A stretch of DNA of 64,000 bases from CAZTDD01 sp964612675. GTDB lineage: Bacteria; Hinthialibacterota; Hinthialibacteria; Hinthialibacterales; JAKPRU01. The notes beneath the pieces were generated by a model. It worked only from the letters and a program-made list of their open reading frames with translations, ran no database searches and was not told the origin of the DNA. Location of the stretch: NCBI GenBank assembly GCA_964612675.1, contig CAZTDD010000017.1, positions 9,041-73,040 on the forward strand. Direction: 5' to 3'. The translations under genes and the position numbers were made by a program. Below are positions 9,188-17,062 of this stretch, one piece after another (positions within the stretch are counted from its first letter, which is position 1; every line of letters begins with the position of its first letter).

Positions 9188-9560
9188 TTATTGGTTCAAC
9201 CCCCTCCTAACCTCCCCCGATCTTCGGGGGAGGAAAAGAAACGGACGCAGCTGAGTTGTTTTCTCCCCCAAAGATTGACGCCGCCGCAAAAAGTCCGGCG
9301 GAGTTCTTCCCCCTCTCCCTCTGGGAGAGGGCGGGGTGAGGGATCTTTGCATTTTGCGTCACCTCTCCCTCTGTATTTAATGAATCCCTGTCATCACAAA
9401 AACCTTTTGCCTCTGCTTGATTTGCTGTCTCTGGCGAATACACAAGCGAATATTAATACCCGAATCCAGTGCAATGATAGCCCCTCACCCTAACCCTCTC
9501 CCGGGGGGAGAGGGGACTTCCGCCGCCAATTTCGGATTTTTTGCGACCTCATCAAAACTG
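9188..9560. repeat. Palindromic intergenic repeats
   Basis: Between the sugar kinase and the convergent ATPase gene lie a perfect hairpin CCTCCCCCGA-tct-TCGGGGGAGG (9211-9233), a gcaaaaagtc box near 9290, two ccctctcc...gagaggg type units (near 9309-9345 and 9481-9520) and a reversed tttttgcgacc box near 9537. No gene is seen. The units match those at 4418 and 55385. Confidence 0.75.
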
Positions 9561-9584
9561 GAGGTTGAAACGTCACAACAACTT

Positions 9585-9998
9585 TTACCGGCGAATGTGT
9601 TTTATGAAGGTCAGCACATTCCATCCTTCAACTCTTTCATAGAACAAATTATCCAAACACTGACGCATCAAAAACCGTCCGTAACCGCCGATATGCCTGT
9701 CTTCCAACGGACCTTCCACGACGGCTTCCGTGCGGTCAGTCTGATCGAAGGGTAAGCCGTCGTCCCTTAGTACGACCGCGAATCCTTCACTGTCGAGTCG
9801 ACACTCGATTTCGATTTTGCCCTCTATTTCTTCCGGGTATGCATGTTCAACGATGTTCGTACTTGCTTCATCGACCGCCAATTCCAGTTCCCGAACGCAT
9901 TCCTCGGTCATCCCGATTTCGCGGGCGAAGTCTGTTACCAACTCGGCGATGTCGGGCAGAGAGATGCGAACGGCGGGGAAGATCGCTTGTCTTCTCAT
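9585..9998 (-). CDS. Anti-sigma regulatory factor-like ATPase (RsbW/SpoIIAB type)
   Basis: A 137-residue GHKL ATPase domain without any sensor or transmembrane part. The N box is clear (ELAVDEASTNIVEHAY), followed by VVLRDDGLPFD and the G-rich lid HIGGYGRFLMRQ. Stand-alone proteins of this kind bind sigma factors or anti-anti-sigma proteins and phosphorylate the latter. No STAS-domain partner or PP2C phosphatase is in the window. The gene starts 3 bases after the stop of the glycosyltransferase, so they are co-transcribed. Confidence 0.88.
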   Translation of the reverse strand: MRRQAIFPAVRISLPDIAELVTDFAREIGMTEECVRELELAVDEASTNIVEHAYPEEIEGKIEIECRLDSEGFAVVLRDDGLPFDQTDRTEAVVEGPLEDRHIGGYGRFLMRQCLDNLFYERVEGWNVLTFIKHIRR

Positions 9999-10001
9999 TG
10001 G

Positions 10002-11300
10002 CTATGCTCCCTGAGTCTCCGTGTTCTCATTATAGCCGTTTCGCTTTACTCTGTTTTGCTTTTGGACTTTTTCGAAGATGGTGGACAGCATATGACCGAT
10101 AACCCCAGTGATCCAGAACAGAAAAAACGGTTCCAATGGGACACGAAAGCGCGAGCGGGCAAAAAAACAAATCGTCACGAAAATGTGACAGAGCGCTAGA
10201 ATCACCAAGGGGCGGCTCCCGGGAAGAACTATCCATGACCACACCATGCCAATCGGTAATACAGCGAGAAAGATCCAGTTCCATCGAATGAGTAGGAAAT
10301 AAAAAAAAGAGAAATAGGGAAGTACCAAATCGTACCCACGATCTCTCATAGGCCACGGAGGAATGCCGGGGCGAAATAAATAAACAAATTTCTTCCCGGT
10401 ATCGATGACTGTCTGAAAAGGATGTTGAAAGATATATGTCAGACCGATCCGGAAGAAAAGTCGGTTTTCCTCGACTTCGTTTAGGTCGGTTACTGCACGG
10501 ATTTTCTCTTTTTGGCCTGTCGACCAGTAGGAATATCCGGGGTGGTGGCCTATATAGAAATTCACACCGGCGTTTGTTGAAAGAGGAACGAAAGCGTTCA
10601 GCACGACCGCATTTCGCACGATCCACGGAACAATCGGCAGCAAAAACAGCGCGATTGTCAGGATGAAACTTCGAAGTAAGACAGAAGGCGACCGAGAGGG
10701 TGCAGCGCGAAAATCCGCGTACATGAGAGCCGGTAGATACGCTGCGCCGACAGGGCGTATGAGTGCGAGCACCCCCAGGCACATCGGACGTATCAAATAC
10801 GCCCACCGACTTCGGCTGAAGCGGCTGCATGATAAATAGGAAAACAGCAGTAGAAGGAAAACATAGAAAGTTTCCGTCAGCAGAATGGACGACAAAAAGA
10901 TATGGGTTTCGTATAAGGCAAGTCCGATACCTAAAACCAGGGGCACCCACACCCGGACTCCTCGCAATTTCGACGATGAGAGAAGATCACGGGCCAATAA
11001 GTAGAGCAATACGCACGATCCCGATGACAGCAGCGACTGAATCAAACGGACGAGTGTCAGGCTGTGTCCGAACAACGTGTACATCCCCGCGAGAAATAGG
11101 GGATACCCGGGCGGTCGATACGCCACATATTCCGTCGACATGGCGAGTCCCCTGCCAATGAGGTAATTCACCGCCGCGCGGTCGTAATCCTCCATATCGG
11201 AAAACGGCGTCGGGTGAGGTGCGAAGGCAAACAGAACGCGAGGAACAAGCGCTAAGAAGAAAATACCCACCGCTATCCAAAGATTGCCGCGTTTCATCAT
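10002..11300 (-). CDS. GT39/ArnT-type membrane glycosyltransferase
   Basis: A 432-residue polytopic membrane protein with about ten hydrophobic segments. After TM1 comes an extracytoplasmic loop with FSDMEDYDRAAVNYL, whose acidic residues occupy the place of the catalytic D/E in the PMT/ArnT superfamily, and YRPPGYPLFLAG, a hallmark of that family. Such enzymes transfer a sugar from a polyprenyl-phosphate donor to lipid or protein on the outer face of the inner membrane. The acceptor is unknown. It is the first gene of a two-gene unit with the RsbW-like ATPase. Confidence 0.85.
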   Translation of the reverse strand: MMKRGNLWIAVGIFFLALVPRVLFAFAPHPTPFSDMEDYDRAAVNYLIGRGLAMSTEYVAYRPPGYPLFLAGMYTLFGHSLTLVRLIQSLLSSGSCVLLYLLARDLLSSSKLRGVRVWVPLVLGIGLALYETHIFLSSILLTETFYVFLLLLFSYLSCSRFSRSRWAYLIRPMCLGVLALIRPVGAAYLPALMYADFRAAPSRSPSVLLRSFILTIALFLLPIVPWIVRNAVVLNAFVPLSTNAGVNFYIGHHPGYSYWSTGQKEKIRAVTDLNEVEENRLFFRIGLTYIFQHPFQTVIDTGKKFVYLFRPGIPPWPMRDRGYDLVLPYFSFFYFLLIRWNWIFLAVLPIGMVWSWIVLPGSRPLVILALCHIFVTICFFARSRFRVPLEPFFLFWITGVIGHMLSTIFEKVQKQNRVKRNGYNENTETQGA

Positions 11301-11329
11301 GGTATAGTGTCACAAATGCATTGTATTTG

Positions 11330-11422
11330 CCGTCATGGCGAGGCTTCTGAGAAAGGGGCAACGGGGACCGCGGTTTCTTCCTCAAATCACCCGCTCCGAC
11401 GGTCCGGGGCTCGGCATGACGG
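11330..11422. repeat. Short inverted-repeat element (MITE-like)
   Basis: Ends CCGTCATGGCGAG and CTCGGCATGACGG are inverted copies with one mismatch over 13 bases, bounding 93 bp. The right end is related to the ends of the larger element at 34389-34671 (CCGTCAT..CGAGCC.CGGACC). The rest of the gap 11301-11657 holds no gene that I can support. Confidence 0.55.
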
Positions 11423-11657
11423 TTTCTCGATAGTTCTCATAGGAGCGTACACGATCGGTGTCCTGTCAGTCCACTCCTGGCAGGGGTGCTGTAGAGCCCT
11501 GGTTCATCCTGGGCGACCGTTCGATGTGAGATAGATTTGTGCGAGTCGACCCACGGGGGGGCCGGTTTGTTGGCCAGGCGGGAAAAATGAATGATTTTCG
11601 CTACAATCTCGTATTCAATAAGAGAACATATTTCATAACTTCAGGCTGTAATCGGAA

Positions 11658-12497
11658 ATGAAAGCAATCGTTATCTCCATCATTGTCCTTATTGTAATCG
11701 GGCTGCTTGCCATGGTCATCATACGCACAAACGGTCTCGCCAAAGAGACCGCACGCGAACCGAATGTTTTTGATGACCTATTCTTTGCGGTTCTGGGGGT
11801 TTCTTTGTCGGAGCCGCCTATCGATCACGGTCCCCATCAAGAGCTGCAATCCCGTTGGGCTGAGACGCCCCCAGAGATTGACGGAGTTCTCTCGGCGGGA
11901 GAATGGACGGGGGCGGCCACGGTCGCAATCGATGCGACCGACAGAAAACGTCCAGGCGTCGCCAGCCGCGATTCGGATACCTACAAGTACAGACAGACCG
12001 GCGGCATGATCCCATACGAATCGAATCACGCGACCGTCTATGTTATGAATGACGCGGACTCACTCTATGTGGCCGTCGATGTGACCGACGATGTGCTGGA
12101 TTTTGCCGAAATTCACGGTCAAGTGTGGCGCTGTGACAGTGCGGAGGTACGGTTGGATGGCAATCTGAGCCGTAAAAGGCATAAAGAACGAAATCGCTTT
12201 GGCCGCTCGATCATCGTCCGCGGATTTGGAGACAAAGCCACCGACGATCTGAATCTCGAATTCGTTGACTGGGCGGCGAGCGTGAAAGAGGATCAAAGCG
12301 GGTACGTGATCGAGCTGCGATTCGATGCGGAAGAATTCAACAAAGACATCGGTTTCGACGTGGCAATCAACGACAGTGACGATCCGAACATTCATCGACG
12401 CCACGCGCAGTATTACTGGAATGGTACCCGTGACAGCGGATATCAAGACGAGCGTGAATGGGGAGTCGTTCATCTGGCGTCCGAAGAAGAGGCTTGA
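11658..12497 (+). CDS. Membrane-anchored CBM9-like sugar-binding domain protein
   Basis: A 279-residue protein with an N-terminal membrane anchor (IVISIIVLIVIGLLAMVII) and one beta-sandwich domain from about 65 to the end. The domain opens with PPEIDGVLSAGEWTGA and contains ATVYVMNDADSLYVAVDVTD and WRCDSAEVRLDG, the order of conserved blocks in the family-9 carbohydrate-binding/DOMON-like proteins. It should present a glycan-binding module to the periplasm. It lacks any catalytic domain. Neighbours are not functionally linked: a glycosyltransferase diverges upstream and a repeat element follows. Confidence 0.78.
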   Translation: MKAIVISIIVLIVIGLLAMVIIRTNGLAKETAREPNVFDDLFFAVLGVSLSEPPIDHGPHQELQSRWAETPPEIDGVLSAGEWTGAATVAIDATDRKRPGVASRDSDTYKYRQTGGMIPYESNHATVYVMNDADSLYVAVDVTDDVLDFAEIHGQVWRCDSAEVRLDGNLSRKRHKERNRFGRSIIVRGFGDKATDDLNLEFVDWAASVKEDQSGYVIELRFDAEEFNKDIGFDVAINDSDDPNIHRRHAQYYWNGTRDSGYQDEREWGVVHLASEEEA

Positions 12498-12548
12498 GCG
12501 ACCGGACACATGGGTGTTCCTAGCCCGAAGACCGGGGGAGATTAGGAG

Positions 12549-12691
12549 CAATGTCATTACGTTAGGAAAGGGCGAAGCCGTCTACTGGGAGGGCTACTGG
12601 GAGGGCGAGGCTCCCGCCGAGCCGAAATGAAGAAAAATGCGGCTCACCAGGAGGTTCGCCCTCCCCTCTGAAACCTAACTTAATGACATTG
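12549..12691. mobile_element. 143-bp MITE-like element with 18-bp terminal inverted repeats
   Basis: Left end CAATGTCATTACGTTAGG and right end CCTAACTTAATGACATTG are inverted copies with one mismatch over 18 bases. Inside is a second, imperfect palindrome of about 65 bp: GGGCGAGGCTCCCGCCGAGCC (a 21-base arm, given here in two parts: GGGCGAGGCT, CCCGCCGAGCC) facing GGCTCACCAGGAGGTTCGCCC. The inner palindrome recurs, reversed, at 30353-30415. There is no room for a transposase, so the element would be moved in trans. Confidence 0.55.
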
Positions 12692-12896
12692 AGCTTAGGA
12701 GGGGTTGAAATCCGTCCCGCTCACTTTTTGCCGCATTGTCGAGGCCAGGGGCCAGGGTGGGGCGACGTCGATGAACCGCCTCCTACCAAGTTGTGTAGAC
12801 CCGTCCATTCCTAGACATACAACCTCCACGATAACCGTGCTAGCATGCTGTTTTGATGGTACTCCGTCACATATTTGACACGAGGGACCCGTATCG
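12692..12896. repeat. Repeat remnant and promoter region of the symporter gene
   Basis: A further copy of the intergenic repeat (aggaggggttgaaatccg, then a reversed ctttttgccgcattgtc box near 12723) directly follows the MITE-like element. The remaining 130 bp before the symporter contain no gene. Confidence 0.5.
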
Positions 12897-14168
12897 ATGA
12901 AGCTTCATACCAAGATACTCATCGGCTTAGTGGTTGCCATAATCGTTGGCGGCCTAATTCAGCTACTCGGTCTTCGGGAACCGGCGCAGATCTATGCTGT
13001 GCCCGTTCTCGATCTCGTCGCACAGATCTTCCTACGGCTTCTGTCGATGATTGTGATCCCCGTGGTGGTCTGTTCGCTGATCTGTGGAATTGTCGGGGAA
13101 GGCAAACTCGGCACACTCGGCAGGTTGGGGCTGCGGACGGTGGCGTTCTATTTCTGCAGCACCTTGTTTGCGATTCTGACCGGCTTTGTTTTGGTGAATC
13201 TTATCCAACCCGGTGTTGGGGCCGACATCCCGCTTGGGGAACCCGAAGAGCAGACAATCGGTCCGCCGGATAGTTGGCAGGAACTAATCACACGAATCGT
13301 ACCGAAGAACATCTTTCAGGCGCTTGCCGGGATGGATATGATCGCGATCATTTTCTTCACGGTTTTCTTCGCGGTCTTTTGTTTCAAAGTATCTGAGGAT
13401 TCGAGGAATCGAATTGTCGACTTTTTTCGAGCTCTCCTGGACATTGTCATGTCGATGACTTTGTTCATTATCAGCCTCGCGCCGTACGGTGTTTTTTGTC
13501 TTGTGACGAATCTCATTGTCGAGACCGGATTCGGGGCCTTCGTCCCGTTGGCATGGTATTGTGTGACTGTGTTCCTTGCGCTGGCGATTCATTTCCTTGT
13601 GGTGTTGCCGCTGATACTGAAACTTCTGACACCGCTTGCGCCATACAGAATGATGGCGGCAATGTCGCCTGCGCTGCTAACCGCGTTTTCAACCGCATCC
13701 AGCAACGCCACGCTTCCGTTGACGATGGCCTGTGCCGAGCGCCGTGCGGGTGTCGGTAAACGTGTGAGTAGTTTTGTTCTGCCGCTGGGCGCCACGGTCA
13801 ACATGGACGGGACCGCTCTATACGAATGTGTTGCGGTGCTCTTTATTGCCCAGGTTTTGGGGGTCGACATGAATGCTGTCCAGCAGATTACGGTGATTTT
13901 TACGGCGCTTCTGGTGTCGGTCGGTGCCGCCGGGATACCGCATGCCGGACTGGTCATGATGGTGATCATTTTTAAAGCCGTCGGGCTGCCGCTTGAAGCG
14001 ACCGGTATGATATGGGCGGTCGACCGTGTGCTCGACATGGCCCGGACCATGACCAATGTGTGGAGCGATTCGACATGCACCGCCGTTACGGCATACTATG
14101 AGAATGATGTCAATCTGGATGTGTTTCATGGAGAGAATGTGGAGGTGGCACTGGGAGATAGCAGGTAG
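12897..14168 (+). CDS. Dicarboxylate/amino acid:cation symporter (DAACS family)
   Basis: A 423-residue inner-membrane transporter of the GltP/DctA family that takes up glutamate, aspartate or C4-dicarboxylates with H+ or Na+. The diagnostic parts are all visible: the serine-rich hairpin HP1 as LTAFSTASSNATLP, the Na+-binding TM7 motif as TVNMDGTALYE, HP2 as VGAAGIPHAGLVMM, and the substrate-binding TM8 as DRVLDMARTMTNVWSD. TM8 carries Asp plus the NVxSD/N pattern seen in family members. Length is normal. The start codon was taken as the first ATG before LHTKILIGLVVAIIVG. Confidence 0.93.
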   Translation: MKLHTKILIGLVVAIIVGGLIQLLGLREPAQIYAVPVLDLVAQIFLRLLSMIVIPVVVCSLICGIVGEGKLGTLGRLGLRTVAFYFCSTLFAILTGFVLVNLIQPGVGADIPLGEPEEQTIGPPDSWQELITRIVPKNIFQALAGMDMIAIIFFTVFFAVFCFKVSEDSRNRIVDFFRALLDIVMSMTLFIISLAPYGVFCLVTNLIVETGFGAFVPLAWYCVTVFLALAIHFLVVLPLILKLLTPLAPYRMMAAMSPALLTAFSTASSNATLPLTMACAERRAGVGKRVSSFVLPLGATVNMDGTALYECVAVLFIAQVLGVDMNAVQQITVIFTALLVSVGAAGIPHAGLVMMVIIFKAVGLPLEATGMIWAVDRVLDMARTMTNVWSDSTCTAVTAYYENDVNLDVFHGENVEVALGDSR

Positions 14169-14219
14169 ACTGCCCACCCGCCGAGGCGACGGCGGACTGG
14201 TGCTGAGTGAGGTGGTATC

Positions 14220-14807
14220 ATGAGTCAGCCTCCCGATCAGCCGCGCAAAAAGCGACCAGCATCGCAGAAAACCGTTCAACCGAAGAAATCCGCTCAAACG
14301 AAGAAGACGACGACTCAACGCAAGGAGGCCGCTGGTACACCGTCTTCCGCCAAAAAGACCACAAAACCGAAATCCGACGCAACGAAAACAACAGCCGCCA
14401 CGAAGAAGACTCCTTCGGCGAAGAAAACGTCTTCCTCGAAATCGGCCGCAAAGGCCAAAGCGGCGAAAGCCAACCAAACCCAACGCAAAGAACAACGTCC
14501 GACAGCCGACCGACCCGCAACGGCGAAAGAGACTATGTCGCAGGGGAGCGGTCCGTCAAAACGTCCGGTTCGGCCGAGACCTGTAGTACTGCCGGAGCGG
14601 ACGCGGTGGTTTCACGAGCGGCGGAGGCGGTCGTATTTCCCGATTTGGGTAGCGGTGTTGCTTTGGGTGGTGTTGATCTTGGTTTGGGTGTATGTCAGTC
14701 CGAGACTTCCGCCGATTGCGCCGCCGGGGCAACCGATACCGGTTAAAGACACTCGTCCGACTCCCACACCGCACCCGGGTTTGCTCTTTCCGGATTTCCG
14801 GGAGTGA
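14220..14807 (+). CDS. Histone H1-like Lys/Ala-rich single-pass membrane protein with PTPTPH tail
   Basis: The first 115 of 195 residues are almost only Lys, Ala, Ser, Thr, Pro and Gln, in the style of the H1-like C-terminal tails that coat DNA. A charged linker (WFHERRRRSYF) then leads into one transmembrane helix (PIWVAVLLWVVLILVWVYV) and a short proline-rich exterior segment ending PTPTPHPGLLFPDFRE. By the positive-inside rule the basic tail is cytoplasmic, so the protein could tether nucleoid DNA to the membrane. The C-terminus matches that of the small membrane protein at 25137. It lies 52 bp after the symporter gene. No known family is recognised. Confidence 0.65.
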   Translation: MSQPPDQPRKKRPASQKTVQPKKSAQTKKTTTQRKEAAGTPSSAKKTTKPKSDATKTTAATKKTPSAKKTSSSKSAAKAKAAKANQTQRKEQRPTADRPATAKETMSQGSGPSKRPVRPRPVVLPERTRWFHERRRRSYFPIWVAVLLWVVLILVWVYVSPRLPPIAPPGQPIPVKDTRPTPTPHPGLLFPDFRE

Positions 14808-15162
14808 GGGGCGGAATGATCCTGTGTTCCAGCGGGCAGTATCCGCCTGCTGAAATTGGGCTTAGAAACTGTATACCACCTCGATGAATTGACGGTCTCC
14901 CCGTAGGGTTTTTGACAGGCTCACTCGAAAACCGATACGTCCCTGGACAAAAAGTTAGGTATTCCTTACTATGTTGGACCATTCTTATAAAGATAGCCAT
15001 TCTGACCTTGTGTAAGAGCATGATGTTCAATCTCGTCGAGGGGGTGTGCACAGTCCTGTAATGAACACTTAGCCTTTAGTTCGGGATATCGGAACGGGAA
15101 ATGGTAGAACATTATTAGCGAGCCATCAGGCAATAGGCATGACTATGAAAGGAGAAAGCTGA
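14808..15162. other. Non-coding gap
   Basis: No gene, tRNA or clear terminator is seen. An imperfect hairpin (agcgggc/gcctgct, near 14838-14856) follows the H1-like gene but has no T-run. A GGAG just before 15163 is the ribosome site of the next gene. Confidence 0.5.
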
Positions 15163-16428
15163 ATGAATTGTCGAGTCTTTAGCAATCTTGGGGTGCGGTT
15201 GGTAATAGGCATGTTCTCTGTTGCAATTCTTCAAAATGCCCATGCTCAAACGTGGACGGTCACCCGCCCTCTTGACGATACGTCGCAAAGTATCGGCCAT
15301 CCCGATGTGATGGCGTTCAAGGATCAGTTTCTACTCGCGTATCCGTGCGGTTCGGCGGGTAGCAGTATTGTGGATTATCGCATTTACGCAGTGAGAAGTG
15401 CCGACGGGATCGAGTGGGGGATACCTCAACTCGTCCGGGATGTACCGGGAAATACCCCGTTCTGCGATGTGGCGATAGCTTCGGACAATCGCTCTTTTGT
15501 GTCATGGCACCGAATGCGCCCCGATGGAAGTGCGTTTGATATTTGGCTTGCACGGGAGATGTCGACGGACTATTGGGAAACCGAACAGGTTACCGACGAC
15601 AAGAATGATGACAAGCGGTCGCAGATCGCTCTCTTTTCCGACGATTCGGTCGCGATTGTATTCCCTCGTCACATGCCTGCAGGTAAGCAGGGCGACAAAG
15701 ATATAGCGGTGGCATCATTCAACGGTTCGTCGTGGGATATTGAGATGTTGACCGAAAATGGAAAAGGGGATCATCGCCCGGTAGTTGCGGTGGATTCCTC
15801 CGACGCAATGCACATCCTTTACGCGGGATACGTTGGAGAGGGAAAAGGCGAGCCCACCATGGCCGATTGGAACTTGTTCTATACAAACAACGTAAACGGT
15901 TCCTGGTCGCCCCGGCTCAATCTGACGCATGAACTCGGTCTTCCGGCGAAGTCGGATTGGCCGGCGGTCGTTATCGATTCCGAAGATGTTCTCCATTGCC
16001 TGTGTGCCGCGGGGGCGAGTGAGATAGGAGAAGACCGGGAAATGTATTATCTTTCCAGCGCAAACGGGGTGTGGTCCAAACAGAAGATCAGTGATCATAA
16101 TCGTCCTTGCGAATGGTGTTCGTTGACGATTGATTCGGAGGGAGTGTTGTATGGAGTCTATCAAGCCGGTCGCGTGTTTAAACAAACGGGGAAAATTCCA
16201 ACCGATATTTATTACGTCGAACGCGGCACTGACGGTGATTGGAGCGCGCCGCTGCAAATCGACGATTCGTGGACTGACAGCGAGCGGCCGTCAATCGCCG
16301 TCAATGACAACAAGATTGTCACGATTGCCTATTGGGCAAAGATTCAAGGCGCCAATCAGCTGGTTGTTGCAAGCTCAAACCGTGGTGATGTCAATGCTTC
16401 AATCGATCACTGGAGGATTCTCAAATGA
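15163..16428 (+). CDS. Secreted beta-propeller (sialidase/BNR-like) protein
   Basis: A 421-residue exported protein: signal peptide LVIGMFSVAILQNAHA, then repeated blocks of the form 'VALASDDSVAIVF', 'HRPVVAVDSSDAMHILYAG', 'WPAVVIDSEDVLHCLCAAG', 'CSLTIDSEGVLYGVYQAG', 'PSIAVNDNKIVTIAYWA'. These are about 50-60 residues apart, which fits a six-bladed propeller of the sialidase superfamily. Asp-box motifs (SxDxGxTW) are degenerate and the sialidase Arg triad is not evident, so catalysis is not claimed. The stop overlaps the start of the pseudopilin gene (ATGA), indicating coupled translation. Confidence 0.7.
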   Translation: MNCRVFSNLGVRLVIGMFSVAILQNAHAQTWTVTRPLDDTSQSIGHPDVMAFKDQFLLAYPCGSAGSSIVDYRIYAVRSADGIEWGIPQLVRDVPGNTPFCDVAIASDNRSFVSWHRMRPDGSAFDIWLAREMSTDYWETEQVTDDKNDDKRSQIALFSDDSVAIVFPRHMPAGKQGDKDIAVASFNGSSWDIEMLTENGKGDHRPVVAVDSSDAMHILYAGYVGEGKGEPTMADWNLFYTNNVNGSWSPRLNLTHELGLPAKSDWPAVVIDSEDVLHCLCAAGASEIGEDREMYYLSSANGVWSKQKISDHNRPCEWCSLTIDSEGVLYGVYQAGRVFKQTGKIPTDIYYVERGTDGDWSAPLQIDDSWTDSERPSIAVNDNKIVTIAYWAKIQGANQLVVASSNRGDVNASIDHWRILK

Positions 16429-17027
16429 GATTCTTTTGGGGGAGAAATCCGGCGAAACCCGAGTCTCGCCTGTCATCGCTTTTGGGCTTTACGTTGATCG
16501 AACTGCTTATCGTCGTCGCCATTATCGGAATTCTCGCTGCCATCGCCGTACCGAACTTCCTCGCGGCGCAAATACGGGCCAAAGTGAGCCGCACGGAGGC
16601 CGACATGTATGCCTTGTCGGTTTCATTACGAATGTACAAATTGGACAACAATACGTTTCCCCCCGAGGATGCACCGTATCAGCTCTTCCGGACTCCCGAT
16701 CATTTGACAACACCCGTTGCTTATCTATCCACTCTGCCGTTGGATTCGTTCAGCTCGATCGAGCCCGAGAACCCCGATTATTCTCCGAGTGTCTGGAGAA
16801 GATTCTATTATCAGAATTTCGTTCAGGAACTCGGGAAATTCGGGGGATGCGGGCTCGACAACAGCGATTCCGGGAACCGGCAATATGGAGCGTGGGTCTT
16901 GAACGGGATCGGACCGGACACGGAGTACAGCGGAGTGCTTGAATACAACCCAAGTAATGGATTGACAAGCAGGGGCGATATCATTCGATCGGCTCGCAGC
17001 GCAAAACATCAACGAAGACTCGAGTAG
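16425..17027 (+). CDS. Type II/IV pseudopilin
   Basis: A 200-residue prepilin with a long leader: cleavage before F in LLG^FTLIELLIVVAIIG, Glu at +5, then the hydrophobic stem helix. The leader of 21 residues is much longer than the usual 5-8. The C-terminal domain contains LTTPVAYLSTLPLDSF and ends with YNPSNGLTSRGDIIR, motifs shared with the other five pseudopilins in the window. Its start codon overlaps the stop of the secreted propeller gene. It would be processed by a prepilin peptidase and assembled in a pseudopilus; the peptidase and secretion ATPase are not in this window. Confidence 0.9.
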   Translation: MRFFWGRNPAKPESRLSSLLGFTLIELLIVVAIIGILAAIAVPNFLAAQIRAKVSRTEADMYALSVSLRMYKLDNNTFPPEDAPYQLFRTPDHLTTPVAYLSTLPLDSFSSIEPENPDYSPSVWRRFYYQNFVQELGKFGGCGLDNSDSGNRQYGAWVLNGIGPDTEYSGVLEYNPSNGLTSRGDIIRSARSAKHQRRLE

Positions 17028-17062
17028 TTTTCAGCAGCCTCTCTGGAGGAACGAACACAACG

